A stretch of 64,000 nucleotides of DNA from an uncultured Maribacter sp. (GTDB lineage Bacteria > Bacteroidota > Bacteroidia > Flavobacteriales > Flavobacteriaceae). The translations under genes and the position numbers were made by a program. The notes below the pieces were generated by a model. It did no database searches, was not told where the DNA came from, and was given only the letters and a program-made list of their open reading frames with translations. This document shows positions 55,529-64,000 of the stretch, one piece after another (position 1 is the first letter of the stretch; every line of letters starts with the position of its first letter). The stretch covers positions 620,001 through 684,000 of the forward strand of contig NZ_CANMBB010000002.1 in assembly GCF_947495965.1 (NCBI RefSeq). The letters run 5' to 3'.

Positions 55529-56908
55529 TTAGCTTAAGTAATTAATAAAATCTTCAATCTTATGTAAGCTATATTCTTTTTGTGAGCCTTCTTCCATGTT
55601 TTTAACCACAAAAGAATTATTAGCTAATTCAGAATCCCCCAATAAAATTACGAAAGGCACTTTTCTATTATTAGCATATTTAAATTGCTTTTGCATTTTT
55701 GCGTTAGACGGATAAATATCTGCCTTAACACCCGATTTCCTGAGTTGTGTAATTAATTTTAGAGCTGCAAAAGCTTCTTTATCTCCAAAATTTAAACAAA
55801 GAACATCTAAAGACTGTTTAATTGCCTCTGGAAAAAGATTTAATTCTTCTAACACCAAATAAATACGATCTAAACCAAAAGATATACCAACACCACTAAC
55901 ATCTTTTAAACCAAAAACACCTGTAAGATCATCATAACGACCACCGCCACCAATAGAACCCATTTTAACACCTTCTGGAGCACTTACTTCAAAAATAGCT
56001 CCCGTATAGTAGTTAAGTCCACGAGCTAAAGTAACGTCTATAGAAAGTGAAGCAGATTGCAATTCTAAAGCAGTAATAGATTCTACTATAAATGTTAGCT
56101 CCTCTACTCCTTTTGTGCCTTCTTCAGAATCTGATAATAACATTTTTAAACTCTGTAGTTGCTCCAAATTAGTTCCAGAAAGCGTAAATAAAGGTGCTGC
56201 TTTTTCTATAGAAGTTTCCGATATTCCTTTAGATAACATTTCTTTCTTTACACCCTCTTCTCCTATTTTATCTAGCTTATCTAATGCTACCGTAAAATCT
56301 ATTAATAAATGTTTAGCTCCTATTACTTCTGCAATACCAGCTAATATTTTTCTATTATTTAGTTTGATATTTACGCCATTTAGACCTAAATCCGTAAAAA
56401 CAGCATCATACAATTGAATAAATTCTACTTCTTGTAATAGAGAATTTGCTCCTACAACATCTGCATCGCACTGAAAAAATTCTCTAAATCTTCCTTTTTG
56501 AGGACGATCTGCCCTCCATACTGGCTGAATTTGATAGCGCTTAAAAGGAAAGTCTATTTCATTTTGATGCATTACCACATAACGGGCAAAAGGCACTGTT
56601 AAATCATAACGCAACGCTTTTTCTGATATTTTTGGAGTAAGCGACTTGGAATCTTTGGAACTGTACGTTACATCATCTACCTTACTAATAAAATCTCCAG
56701 AATTTAATATCTTAAAAATAAGACGATCCCCCTCATCTCCATACTTACCCATTAAGGTATTAGAATTCTCTAAAGAAGGGGTTTCTATTGGCTGAAAACC
56801 AAAAGTTTTAAAATGCTTCTTTACGGTATCAAAAATAAAATTACGTTTTGCTACTTCAGAAGGAGAAAAATCTCTTGTTCCTTTTGGTATGGATGGTTTT
56901 TGTGCCAT
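55529..56908 (-). CDS. hisS: Histidyl-tRNA synthetase
   Basis: 459 aa class II synthetase. Motif 2 is RYQIQPVWRADRPQKGRFREF, preceded by LTVPFARYV, and GLNYYTGAIFEV and GGGRYDDLTGVFG are HisRS-specific. A C-terminal anticodon-binding domain (about 370-455) ends the protein. It charges tRNA-His. It lies 126 bp downstream of the DUF6495 gene on the same strand, with a terminator-like hairpin in between. Confidence 0.96.
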   Translation of the reverse strand: MAQKPSIPKGTRDFSPSEVAKRNFIFDTVKKHFKTFGFQPIETPSLENSNTLMGKYGDEGDRLIFKILNSGDFISKVDDVTYSSKDSKSLTPKISEKALRYDLTVPFARYVVMHQNEIDFPFKRYQIQPVWRADRPQKGRFREFFQCDADVVGANSLLQEVEFIQLYDAVFTDLGLNGVNIKLNNRKILAGIAEVIGAKHLLIDFTVALDKLDKIGEEGVKKEMLSKGISETSIEKAAPLFTLSGTNLEQLQSLKMLLSDSEEGTKGVEELTFIVESITALELQSASLSIDVTLARGLNYYTGAIFEVSAPEGVKMGSIGGGGRYDDLTGVFGLKDVSGVGISFGLDRIYLVLEELNLFPEAIKQSLDVLCLNFGDKEAFAALKLITQLRKSGVKADIYPSNAKMQKQFKYANNRKVPFVILLGDSELANNSFVVKNMEEGSQKEYSLHKIEDFINYLS

Positions 56909-56974
56909 TTTTATTTAAAATATAATAAGGTTTAAATTTTATTTTTGTTGGAGATTTAGGTAGAAATCATAAAT

Positions 56975-57014
56975 ATAAAAAATCCTGAGACTTGTACTTC
57001 GCTTTGTCTCCAGA
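56975..57014 (-). terminator. Terminator-like hairpin after the DUF6495 gene
   Basis: GAGAC (56987-56991) pairs with GTCTC (57006-57010), with partly paired flanks and loop, and on the minus strand ATTTTTTA follows. The stem is short, so it is a moderate candidate. Confidence 0.45.
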
Positions 57015-57033
57015 ATATTTTTACTTCTAAATA

Positions 57034-57507
57034 TTAACTACCAATAACAGTATCAAACCAATTGTACAAATCGCCTTTTGTTATTACAGCTCCTTGTTTT
57101 ATGATTTCAAACTTATCTAAATTTTTATCTTCTGTATATGCTTTAGAAGCTGTTAAATAGTCTACAAAATCGGATTGCCAATTCTTTTTAAACCAAGAAA
57201 ATCCTTCCTGGGTTGTTAAATCTATATTAGGGTTTCTAACCTTTACAGATATTAATTTCATTTCTTTCTCTTCTAGAGAAAATAAATGCATTTGATTAGA
57301 AGAAACATTTTCTAAGTGGGTAACTTTAGACAAAACACCCTCCCAAATTAAATCACTAAAAACATCTACTTCATCTTCTGCAACCTCTGGTGTATCCTCT
57401 TTTATTTTCTTCCACTCTTCCCCTGTTATAGATTGGGTAGCTAAAAAGTTTACAAACTCAGGCTGTAGCTCTTCTAATTGTTCTTTTGTTAATCTTGTAT
57501 ATTTCAA
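57034..57507 (-). CDS. DUF6495 family protein
   Basis: 157 aa, acidic, with no signal peptide or membrane helix. It begins MKYTRLTKEQLEELQPEFVNF and contains VFSDLIWEGVLSKVTHLENVS, matching what I recall of DUF6495, a short Flavobacteriia family often near hisS. Function unknown. Its promoter element lies inside the T tract of the preceding terminator. Confidence 0.75.
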   Translation of the reverse strand: MKYTRLTKEQLEELQPEFVNFLATQSITGEEWKKIKEDTPEVAEDEVDVFSDLIWEGVLSKVTHLENVSSNQMHLFSLEEKEMKLISVKVRNPNIDLTTQEGFSWFKKNWQSDFVDYLTASKAYTEDKNLDKFEIIKQGAVITKGDLYNWFDTVIGS

Positions 57508-57529
57508 AGTAATTCCTTTTTTGATAGTG

Positions 57530-57562
57530 CAAAAATAAAAAGACCGTACGATAAGTACGGCC
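57530..57562 (-). terminator. Terminator of the Oar-like gene overlapping the DUF6495 promoter
   Basis: On the minus strand CCGTAC (57555-57560) pairs with GTACGG (57544-57549), followed by TTTTTATTTTTG. The last eight bases, TATTTTTG (57530-57537), are an exact -7 element 22 bp before the DUF6495 start. The same DNA seems to stop one transcript and start the next. Confidence 0.6.
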
Positions 57563-57596
57563 TTTATAGTATAAAATATAATTAAATTATTTGCGC

Positions 57597-60500
57597 TTAG
57601 AAAATGTATCTAACACCAAATTGTCCTTGCCATCTAGATAATAAACTAGCATCGTAACCAAAAGTTTCTGTTAACTCTGGATTAAAAGTATAGGTTGGTA
57701 CATTTGTGTTAGCATCAACAGATACCGATAAAGGATTTAAGTTATTTGGCTGCTGAATAAGTCCCCAATTTGAATTTAATAAGTTTCCAAAATTCAACAC
57801 ATCAAAACTTAATTGAATGGTGTGTTTTTTACCAGCTACATTAAAATTGTAATCCTGTAAAATTTTAATATCCCACTTACCTCTCCATGGAGCTAAAGCA
57901 CCGTAACGCTCAGAATACGAACCTCTATTATCATTTAAGTAATTATCTTGCTGAATGTAAGCCTCAAAAGCCTCTGCTTGTCCTGCTCCAGAAAATTGCA
58001 TTTGTTGCACTTCTGATGCTGTTGGAATATATAATAAATCATTATTCTGAAAAGAACTATCGTTATTTATATTCCCCGCATAGGTATAATTAAATCTTCC
58101 TCCTTGCGCATACTCAAAGAAAGTAGAAATGGTAGTTGCCCATTTATCATTAGTACCATATACAAATTGCTTAGAACCTACACCAATAAAACGATGCGTA
58201 TCTCCGTACTTAGAAAAAGCTAAAACATCTGCATTAGCATCTCCTAAATTGGGGTTAAAATCAAAAGCATCTCCCGTAATTTCAGCTTCTATAGAGTTTA
58301 TATCTTTAGCATTTAAATAGCTATATGCCAAACTAGCATACAAACCATTATCAAAATTCTTCTGCGCTTTTAAAGATACATTCCAGATTCTACCTTTATC
58401 AGAATTTGTAAAAACATACGCACTTGTTGGCCCTCCAAATGCATTAGTAGAAACATCACTTGCTTGGTATATTGGACGATTATCCCCTGGAGCATTTAAA
58501 GTTCCTGAAGGATTAGCATAAGCCCAGTTTTGTACATGCGCAGCGTTTAAATCTTTAGTATAAGCTACATCTGCCGTAACTACCAAACCATTTTCAAAAG
58601 CTTGATCCATTCCTATGTTAGTTCTCCAAACTTGAGGCCATTTAAAATCTGGATCTACAGCTTGGTAGAAGAAAAAGTCTACTCCTTGAACTTGGTTACC
58701 CATCCATACAAAAGGCAATTTCCCTGTAAAAACTCCTGTACCACCACGCAATTGTGTCGTATTATCTCCTTTTACATCCCAATTAAAACCAACTCTTGGT
58801 GAAATTAACCAATCATTACTTGGTAATTGCTCAGAGTCTATAGTTGTTGGTTCTCCTGTATTTGGATTAAAATAAACATTATCTGGTTGATAGGTTCCTT
58901 TTCTATCTATATTCTCTGTAATCTTATCTTTAGTATCAAAGTATAATGGTTTATCAAAACGTACACCATAAGTTAATTTAAAATCATCTGTAGCACTCCA
59001 TTCGTCTTGGACATAAAAAGATAATTGACCAACATTAGTTTCTGCTAAAGACCATTTTCCTGGCTCACCATCTTCAAAATTATTATTATCATTAAATGTT
59101 GCTTGCGCACCTGCTAATGCACCAGCATAATCATTTGCATTAAAATCTGCAATATCAACACTTCCAAACAAATCAAAACCATAAGCAGTTAAGTTGAAAG
59201 AATTGTCAAATTGAAATTTTTCAAAAGCAAAACCTATAGTATAGGTATGATTCCCTTTAAAGATATTCATGTTATTAGTTAACTGAAAAACTTTCTGGTC
59301 TAACCTATTATGAATTGAAAAAGGCTCGTGCCCTGCAATAATATAATTAACACCATCTTTTGTAATATTAATTGAAGGAGCTGGAGCAGATAAAGGATTT
59401 CTAAAATCATCAAAATGCGTGTATCCAACCTGTAACTTATTGGTTACTTCATCACTCAATGTTGAATTAAGCTCTAATTGTACAGAGTTTAGTTTATTGT
59501 TTATTTGATATCCAGTATTCTGAAATTGCAACGTTGTAAAACTAGGCTCTCTTGCTGTTATTGCAGTTGGATGTGCAGGTTGTTCTTTGGAAGCATTTAA
59601 AAAATTATAAATAAGAGCCAATCTATTTTTATCGTTAATATTCCAATCTAACTTAAAAATACCTTTTGTGGATTCTGACGCGTATGTAAAACCTTCATAA
59701 GCCCCAGTATCATAACCAATTCCTGCTAAACCTGACTGAACCGCTAACAAATCGCTCTCTAAAACTCTAGATTCATTAATAGCTCCTGATCCTGTATTAG
59801 GAACCCAACCGTTGGAACCTAAATCATCTCTCTCATCTTTTTCAAAATTTGCAAAGAAAAATAATTTGTCCTTTACTATTGGTCCACCAATACTAACACC
59901 ATATTGACTTTGGTTAAGGTCTGGCTTAGTAACATCTTCTCCTTTAATTTTCCCACCAGTTAAAGCCTCACTTCGTGTAAAACCATACACAGTACCATGG
60001 AATTCGTTTGTACCACTTTTTGTTACTGCATTTACAGTTGCTCCAGTAAATCCAGATTGTGTAACATCATAAGGCGCAGTAGATACTTGAATTTGTTCAA
60101 TAGCATCTAGAGAGATTGGTTGTGCTCCCGACTGACCTCCAGGCGTTGGTGAATCTAACCCAAATGGGTTATTAAAAATAGCTCCATCTAAAGAAAAATT
60201 ATTGTATTGATCATTACGCCCCCCAAAAGAGTTTCCACTTGCTGTAGGCTCTAATCTAGTAAAATCTTGCGCAGAACGTGAAATAGTAGGCAAACGTGTT
60301 AATTCTCTACGCCCAACACTCGTTTCAGCCCCTGTACGATCACTACCAAAGGTTCCACCACGATCAGATATTACTACAACTTCATCTAAAGATTCTGCTG
60401 CATTAGATAATTTAGCATCTACATTAAAAGTTTTCCCTAAACTTAAATAAATATTTTCTTGCTTAAAATCCTGAAAACCAACATATGATATTGTTAAGCT

Positions 60501-60728
60501 ATAAGGCCCTCCCACTCTAAGGTTAAGTAAGTTATAACGACCATCTTCATTACTGATTGAACCATATTTAGTTCCTGTAGGTGTATGAACAGCAACTATA
60601 TTAGCACCAAATAAAGGTACTCCTTCGTTATCTAATACACTACCTCTAATATTTGAAGTAGTAACTTGCGCAATTACAGAAGTAAATGCAAATACCAGCA
60701 ATAAAGCTGAAAGCATCAGTTTTTTCAT
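57597..60728 (-). CDS. TonB-dependent receptor, Oar-like with N-terminal carboxypeptidase-type domain
   Basis: 1043 aa from the ATG at 60728 (MKKLMLSALLLVFAFTSVIAQ, signal peptide); the frame's earlier ATG (60749) overlaps the promoter element. The first domain (STTS-like TSNIRGSVLDNEGVPLFGAN) is a carboxypeptidase-D-like regulatory fold. The plug includes LDAIEQIQVSTAPYDVTQSGF and GATVNAVTKSGTNEFHGTVY, the Oar hallmark. A long outer-membrane barrel fills the rest. Oar-type proteins occur in Myxococcus and many Bacteroidetes, some linked to surface or secreted-protein function. The substrate is unknown and no SusD partner is adjacent. Confidence 0.92.
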   Translation of the reverse strand: MKKLMLSALLLVFAFTSVIAQVTTSNIRGSVLDNEGVPLFGANIVAVHTPTGTKYGSISNEDGRYNLLNLRVGGPYSLTISYVGFQDFKQENIYLSLGKTFNVDAKLSNAAESLDEVVVISDRGGTFGSDRTGAETSVGRRELTRLPTISRSAQDFTRLEPTASGNSFGGRNDQYNNFSLDGAIFNNPFGLDSPTPGGQSGAQPISLDAIEQIQVSTAPYDVTQSGFTGATVNAVTKSGTNEFHGTVYGFTRSEALTGGKIKGEDVTKPDLNQSQYGVSIGGPIVKDKLFFFANFEKDERDDLGSNGWVPNTGSGAINESRVLESDLLAVQSGLAGIGYDTGAYEGFTYASESTKGIFKLDWNINDKNRLALIYNFLNASKEQPAHPTAITAREPSFTTLQFQNTGYQINNKLNSVQLELNSTLSDEVTNKLQVGYTHFDDFRNPLSAPAPSINITKDGVNYIIAGHEPFSIHNRLDQKVFQLTNNMNIFKGNHTYTIGFAFEKFQFDNSFNLTAYGFDLFGSVDIADFNANDYAGALAGAQATFNDNNNFEDGEPGKWSLAETNVGQLSFYVQDEWSATDDFKLTYGVRFDKPLYFDTKDKITENIDRKGTYQPDNVYFNPNTGEPTTIDSEQLPSNDWLISPRVGFNWDVKGDNTTQLRGGTGVFTGKLPFVWMGNQVQGVDFFFYQAVDPDFKWPQVWRTNIGMDQAFENGLVVTADVAYTKDLNAAHVQNWAYANPSGTLNAPGDNRPIYQASDVSTNAFGGPTSAYVFTNSDKGRIWNVSLKAQKNFDNGLYASLAYSYLNAKDINSIEAEITGDAFDFNPNLGDANADVLAFSKYGDTHRFIGVGSKQFVYGTNDKWATTISTFFEYAQGGRFNYTYAGNINNDSSFQNNDLLYIPTASEVQQMQFSGAGQAEAFEAYIQQDNYLNDNRGSYSERYGALAPWRGKWDIKILQDYNFNVAGKKHTIQLSFDVLNFGNLLNSNWGLIQQPNNLNPLSVSVDANTNVPTYTFNPELTETFGYDASLLSRWQGQFGVRYIF

Positions 60729-60750
60729 AAAATATATTTTTTGAGTCACG

Positions 60751-60758
60751 CAAATTTA
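60751..60758 (-). promoter_or_regulatory. -7 promoter element before the Oar-like gene
   Basis: TAAATTTG on the minus strand matches TAnnTTTG, 22 bp before the ATG at 60728. Confidence 0.5.
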
Positions 60759-60762
60759 ACCC

Positions 60763-60792
60763 AAAAAAAAGAGCTATGCACGCATAGCTCTT
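60763..60792 (-). terminator. Terminator of the rpsF-rpsR-rplI operon
   Basis: AAGAGCTATGC (60769-60779) and GCATAGCTCTT (60782-60792) form an 11-bp stem; the minus strand continues with a T run. Confidence 0.87.
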
Positions 60793-60816
60793 AAAATTAT
60801 TAACGTTTTGTTAACT

Positions 60817-61269
60817 TTATTTATTCTCAGCAACAACTTCAAAAGGAAATTCTACAATTACCTCTCTATGTAATCTAATCTGAGCATTGTATGGTCCAGT
60901 TCTTTTTACAGAACCTCCATTAATACTAATGTATTTTTTCTCTATTGATTGACCTTCTTTTTCTAAAGCTGCAGCTAAATCTATAGTAGTAACAGATCCA
61001 AATAATTTGTCTCCTGCTCCAGTTTTAGCAGCAATTTTTAATTCTAGTCCTTTAAGAGTTTCTGCAGTTTTATTTGCTGCTTCCACAATTTTCTTTTCTT
61101 TATGTGCTCTTTGCTTTAAATTTTCTGCTAAAACTTTTTTAGCTGAAGTTGTAGCTAGAGCAGCTAAACCTTGAGGGATAAGAAAATTTCTTCCATATCC
61201 GTTCTTAACGTTAACTACGTCGTCTTTAAAACCTAAGTTTTGTACGTCTTCCTTTAATATTAGTTCCAT
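60817..61269 (-). CDS. rplI: 50S ribosomal protein L9
   Basis: 150 aa. The N-terminal domain MELILKEDVQNLGFKDDVV and VKNGYGRNFLIPQGLA are L9 signatures. A long helix connects to the C-terminal domain (ISINGGSVKRTGPY region). L9 binds 23S rRNA near L1 and supports reading-frame maintenance. It is last in the S6-S18-L9 operon and followed by a strong terminator. Confidence 0.97.
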   Translation of the reverse strand: MELILKEDVQNLGFKDDVVNVKNGYGRNFLIPQGLAALATTSAKKVLAENLKQRAHKEKKIVEAANKTAETLKGLELKIAAKTGAGDKLFGSVTTIDLAAALEKEGQSIEKKYISINGGSVKRTGPYNAQIRLHREVIVEFPFEVVAENK

Positions 61270-61284
61270 GGTTCTTTTTCTTTA

Positions 61285-61581
61285 TTATTTTAATAAATCA
61301 CCAACGTAAGGCATTAATGCTATATGACGTGCTCTTTTAACAGCCTGCGCCACTTTTCTTTGATACTTTAAAGAAGTACCTGTAAGTCTTCTTGGAAGTA
61401 ATTTACCTTGCTCGTTTACTAATTTCATTAAGAAATCTGCATCTTTATAATCTATATATTTGATACCTGATTTCTTAAAACGACAATACTTTTTACGTGT
61501 ATTGGTTTCAATATTAAGTGGAGTTAAATATCTAATTTCTCCATCTTTTTTTCCTTTTGCCTGTTGTTCTATAGATGCCAT
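61285..61581 (-). CDS. rpsR: 30S ribosomal protein S18
   Basis: 98 aa. Core motifs are [20 protein letters not shown] and [29 protein letters not shown]18 pairs with S6 on the 30S platform. It lies five bases after rpsF and 15 before rplI. Confidence 0.97.
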   Translation of the reverse strand: MASIEQQAKGKKDGEIRYLTPLNIETNTRKKYCRFKKSGIKYIDYKDADFLMKLVNEQGKLLPRRLTGTSLKYQRKVAQAVKRARHIALMPYVGDLLK

Positions 61582-61586
61582 AGTCC

Positions 61587-61928
61587 TTACGCTTTAGTAG
61601 TTTTGTTTCTTGTTCTTCTTTTTTCTGCCCATGCAATTGCATGTTTGTCTAACTTAACCGTTAAGAAACGCATAACACGCTCGTCACGTCTAAATTCTTG
61701 CTCGTAAGGAGTTACAATATCTCCTTCTCCTGAAAATTCAAACAAGTGATAAAAACCACTCTTTTTGTGTTGAATAGGGTAAGCTAATTTCTTTAGCCCC
61801 CAATTTTCTTTGGCTACCATTTTGGCACCATTCTTAATTAAGAAATCTTCAAATTTCTTAACTGTTTCCTCTATCTGCGTATCAGATAGAACGGGATTCA
61901 AAATGAAAACAGTTTCGTAATGATTCAT
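61587..61928 (-). CDS. rpsF: 30S ribosomal protein S6
   Basis: 113 aa. It opens [20 protein letters not shown] and has [21 protein letters not shown], both typical S6 segments. It heads the rpsF-rpsR-rplI operon. The promoter element TATTTTTG lies 23 bp before the start, leaving a short leader with no clear regulatory structure. Confidence 0.97.
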   Translation of the reverse strand: MNHYETVFILNPVLSDTQIEETVKKFEDFLIKNGAKMVAKENWGLKKLAYPIQHKKSGFYHLFEFSGEGDIVTPYEQEFRRDERVMRFLTVKLDKHAIAWAEKRRTRNKTTKA

Positions 61929-61951
61929 AATACTTTATTTTTTAAGGTCTG

Positions 61952-61959
61952 CAAAAATA
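61952..61959 (-). promoter_or_regulatory. -7 promoter element before rpsF
   Basis: TATTTTTG on the minus strand matches TAnnTTTG exactly, 23 bp before rpsF. Confidence 0.55.
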
Positions 61960-62100
61960 GGAATATTATTTTACATATCACATAAAATAATATTATTTAC
62001 GTTTTATTACACGAAAACGGAAAATTCATCGTTATAACTAGGAAGCTTTAAAATTTAAATTAACCAAATCTTTAATATATGATCATTGCTAATTACACAA

Positions 62101-62118
62101 TAAACAATGCATTGTTTA
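62101..62118. promoter_or_regulatory. 18-bp perfect palindrome before the LytTR gene
   Basis: TAAACAATGCATTGTTTA reads the same on both strands with no spacer. It lies 73-90 bp before the LytTR start in the 263-bp gap shared with rpsF. It is a strong candidate operator or autoregulatory site; the binding protein is not known. Confidence 0.5.
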
Positions 62119-62190
62119 CATCTTTTGTTGCAATTCATCTTGTTTTTTCTGTTCTTTGTCGATGATTTAACCCCACAAATCAGCCGTTTT

Positions 62191-62883
62191 ATGAAATTAA
62201 GAAGTATTATTGTAGACGACTCCTCTATGCAGAGGATGGCAGTTGCCAAATTGGTAAACAACCATCCCAACCTAGCATTAGTAGCCGAATACAGCAACGC
62301 AATTGAGGCTAAAAATGGTATTAAGAACAACGAGATAGACTTAATTTTTCTTGATGTTGAGATGCCAATTATTACTGGGTTCGACCTACTCGAGTCCCTA
62401 GAAAACAGTCCTCAGGTAATATTAATTACCGGAAAACCAGATTATGCTTTAAAAGCATTTGACTACGATGTAACAGATTATTTACACAAGCCAATTACTA
62501 TGGCTCGTTTTGATGCTTCTGTTAAAAGAGCCGTAGCAAAGTTTGAACAAGCTAACAAAGTTCATGAAGATGAAGAGCATATTTTTGTTAAAAGTAATCT
62601 TAAAAAGAGAAAAGTTATACTTAATGATATTAAGTGGATTGAAGCTCTTGGTGACTACATAAAATTAGTTACAGATGAGGCAAATATCGTAATCTTATCA
62701 ACAATGAAATCTTTTGAAAAGCAATTGCCGGAAGAAAAATTTCTTAGAATTCACAAATCCTACATTGTGAATTTAGAAAAAGTTGAAAAGTTCAATAGCA
62801 AAAATGTTGAAGTTAGCGGTAGATCTATACCATTAAGTAGAAACAAGAAAACAGAACTAGCAGAAGCCCTTAGTAACGTTTAA
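62191..62883 (+). CDS. LytTR family response regulator
   Basis: 230 aa from the ATG at 62191 (MKLRSIIVDDSSMQRMAVAKL). The frame's earlier ATG at 62107 lies inside the palindrome and adds a hydrophobic stretch foreign to the family. The receiver has Asp9-Asp10, phospho-acceptor Asp55 in FLDVEMP, the Thr of ITGKP and Lys in YLHKPIT. The C-terminal LytTR DNA-binding domain starts near HIFVKSNLKKRKVILNDI and includes KSYIVNLEKVEKF. No LytS-type kinase gene is adjacent, so its partner is elsewhere. Confidence 0.93.
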   Translation: MKLRSIIVDDSSMQRMAVAKLVNNHPNLALVAEYSNAIEAKNGIKNNEIDLIFLDVEMPIITGFDLLESLENSPQVILITGKPDYALKAFDYDVTDYLHKPITMARFDASVKRAVAKFEQANKVHEDEEHIFVKSNLKKRKVILNDIKWIEALGDYIKLVTDEANIVILSTMKSFEKQLPEEKFLRIHKSYIVNLEKVEKFNSKNVEVSGRSIPLSRNKKTELAEALSNV

Positions 62884-62884
62884 C

Positions 62885-64000
62885 TTATATGTGATCTACA
62901 TTGTAGATTACTCTTACACTTCTAAAGTGTGCAATAGCATTAAAAGATTTTTCAATTCTTTTAATGCTATTTTTTGTTTTACCTAAATGCGCCTCTTTAT
63001 TAATCTTTACCGTTATATGTTTTATATACTGATTACGGATTCTTGCCACAGGCGGATATTCTGGGCCTAACACATTCTCTCCAAATACATTTCTTAACCC
63101 TTTACCAAACCATTCTGCAGCTTCATTTAACTTATTATAGTCTTTGTGTTTAAATGTTACTTTTAGAATTCTATTTATAGGAGGGTATTTAAATTGCCTA
63201 CGCTCATATAATTGTTCTTTATACATTCCTTCATAATCATGCACAGAAACCTGTTTTAGTATTTGATGATATGGATTATACGTCTGTATTAACACCTCTC
63301 CTCTTTTTTTTGTTCTCCCCGCCCTACCTGCAACTTGTGTTAATAATTGAAACGTTCTTTCATGTGCTCTATAATCTGGAAAATTTAGTAACGAATCTGC
63401 ATTCATAATCCCAACTAGGCTTACATTTCTAAAATCTAATCCTTTGGTTAGCATTTGGGTACCTACTAAAATATCTATCTCTTGTTGCTCAAAAGCTGTA
63501 ATTATTTTTTCATAACCATATTTACCTCTAGTGGTATCTAAATCCATCCTACCAACCTTAGTTTCTGGAAAAAGTTCTCGTAATTCTTTTTCTACTTGCT
63601 CTGTTCCAAAACCTTTTGTATCTAACTTAGCACTACCGCAGGCTTGGCAACTCTCTTGCAGCGGAATATAATAACTACAGTAATGACAACGCAATTGTTT
63701 TCTATGCTGATGATAGGTTAAACTAACATCGCAATTAGGACACTGCGGACTATGACCACAAGTAGCACATTCCATTATAGGTGCATATCCTCTTCTATTT
63801 TGAAAAAGAATAACTTGTTCTCCTAAATCTAATGTCTCTGCGATCTTTTCTAATAAACGTTCCGAAAAATGACCTTTCATTTTTCGTTTTCGGCTTTCCT
63901 CTTTTATATCTACCAGTTCAATTTCTGGCATTAATACATTTCCAAAACGCTTATTTATTTCTGCATATCCATATTTACCATTTAAAGCATTAAAATAACT
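62885..64000 (-). CDS. priA: Primosomal replication protein N' (PriA), C-terminal part (5' end outside window)
   Basis: The frame continues past the window edge (SYFNALNGKYGYAEINKRFG is the last part read), leaving 371 residues. The helicase C-lobe has FQNRRGYAP, the paired zinc-binding Cys clusters (CATCGHSPQCPNC, CHYCSYYIP, CQACGSAK), GTEQVEKELRELFP and the motif QVAGRAGRTKKRGEVLIQTY. PriA reloads the replisome at collapsed forks. It is convergent with the LytTR gene, with one base between stops. Confidence 0.95.
   Translation of the reverse strand, partial: SYFNALNGKYGYAEINKRFGNVLMPEIELVDIKEESRKRKMKGHFSERLLEKIAETLDLGEQVILFQNRRGYAPIMECATCGHSPQCPNCDVSLTYHQHRKQLRCHYCSYYIPLQESCQACGSAKLDTKGFGTEQVEKELRELFPETKVGRMDLDTTRGKYGYEKIITAFEQQEIDILVGTQMLTKGLDFRNVSLVGIMNADSLLNFPDYRAHERTFQLLTQVAGRAGRTKKRGEVLIQTYNPYHQILKQVSVHDYEGMYKEQLYERRQFKYPPINRILKVTFKHKDYNKLNEAAEWFGKGLRNVFGENVLGPEYPPVARIRNQYIKHITVKINKEAHLGKTKNSIKRIEKSFNAIAHFRSVRVIYNVDHI

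Overview
This window reads as a chromosomal segment of a low-GC (AT-rich) Flavobacteriaceae bacterium, most likely marine. Several signs point there: T9SS-associated genes (a PorP/SprF-type protein and a PorD/DUF4835 protein), TonB-dependent receptors with carboxypeptidase-like N-terminal domains, many families largely confined to Flavobacteriia (DUF6913, DUF6095, DUF6495, DUF4294, DUF4249, DUF6503), a Bacteroidetes RpoZ-type omega, a monomeric isocitrate dehydrogenase, and promoters of the Bacteroidetes type (TAnnTTTG at -7) instead of TATAAT. I cannot resolve the genus. Both ends cut genes: the 3' part of clpB on the left and the 3' part of priA on the right.

Layout. 1-5.4 kb: clpB tail, a TetR regulator with a candidate operator, a PorP/SprF-like protein fused to a SPOR-like tail, a histidine-phosphatase lipoprotein, a lipoprotein gene whose signal peptide is out of frame, smpB and pcm. 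5.5-11.2 kb, plus strand: Gfo/Idh/MocA oxidoreductase, 3-hydroxyacyl-CoA dehydrogenase, YggS, an exonuclease/GIY-YIG fusion, a K+ channel with a zinc ribbon, and miaA. 11.3-23.7 kb, minus strand: an OmpR-type two-component pair, coaE-ybbR-GT2, fabI, the bamD-rpoZ-coaBC-porD-recN cluster, dapA and a DUF6913 gene. 23.8-25.9 kb: a 5'-nucleotidase split into two genes plus a GNAT. 25.9-30.4 kb, minus: a KdgK-like kinase and GNAT-prmC-ligA. 30.4-33.6 kb, plus: ribD-HAD-DMT-yigZ, tightly coupled. 33.6-36.9 kb: a YbgC-type thioesterase, dnaA, an LMW phosphatase and an RsmI-like methylase. 36.9-40.1 kb, minus: a lysozyme-fold protein and dapF-GNAT-mltG. 40.2-51.6 kb, plus: degP-like protease, long GAPDH, a coiled-coil membrane protein, trmD, rplS with a structured leader, icd, and a TonB receptor/DUF4249/DUF6095 set. 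51.6-57.5 kb: DUF4294, M42 peptidase, NUDIX, an SDR-FucU operon with a palindromic operator, hisS and DUF6495. 57.6-64 kb: an Oar-like TonB receptor, rpsF-rpsR-rplI, a LytTR regulator and priA.

Most of the window is conserved housekeeping: translation (smpB, miaA, trmD, rplS, rpsF/R, rplI, hisS, prmC), replication and repair (dnaA, ligA, recN, priA), cofactors (coaE, coaBC, ribD), lysine/peptidoglycan (dapA, dapF, mltG) and envelope assembly (bamD, degP). I see no tRNA, rRNA, CRISPR, prophage or insertion sequence, and no clear novel defence or mobile system. The most interesting signals are small. They are the frameshifted lipoprotein, the SDR-FucU operon with overlapping TTGGTTAACCAA-type operator sites, 11/23-bp spaced TTAAC repeats before a two-component system, an 18-bp perfect palindrome before the LytTR gene, the rplS leader, and an orphan coding-like fragment between yigZ and the thioesterase gene. 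One stretch of about 630 bp (rplS to icd) has no gene.
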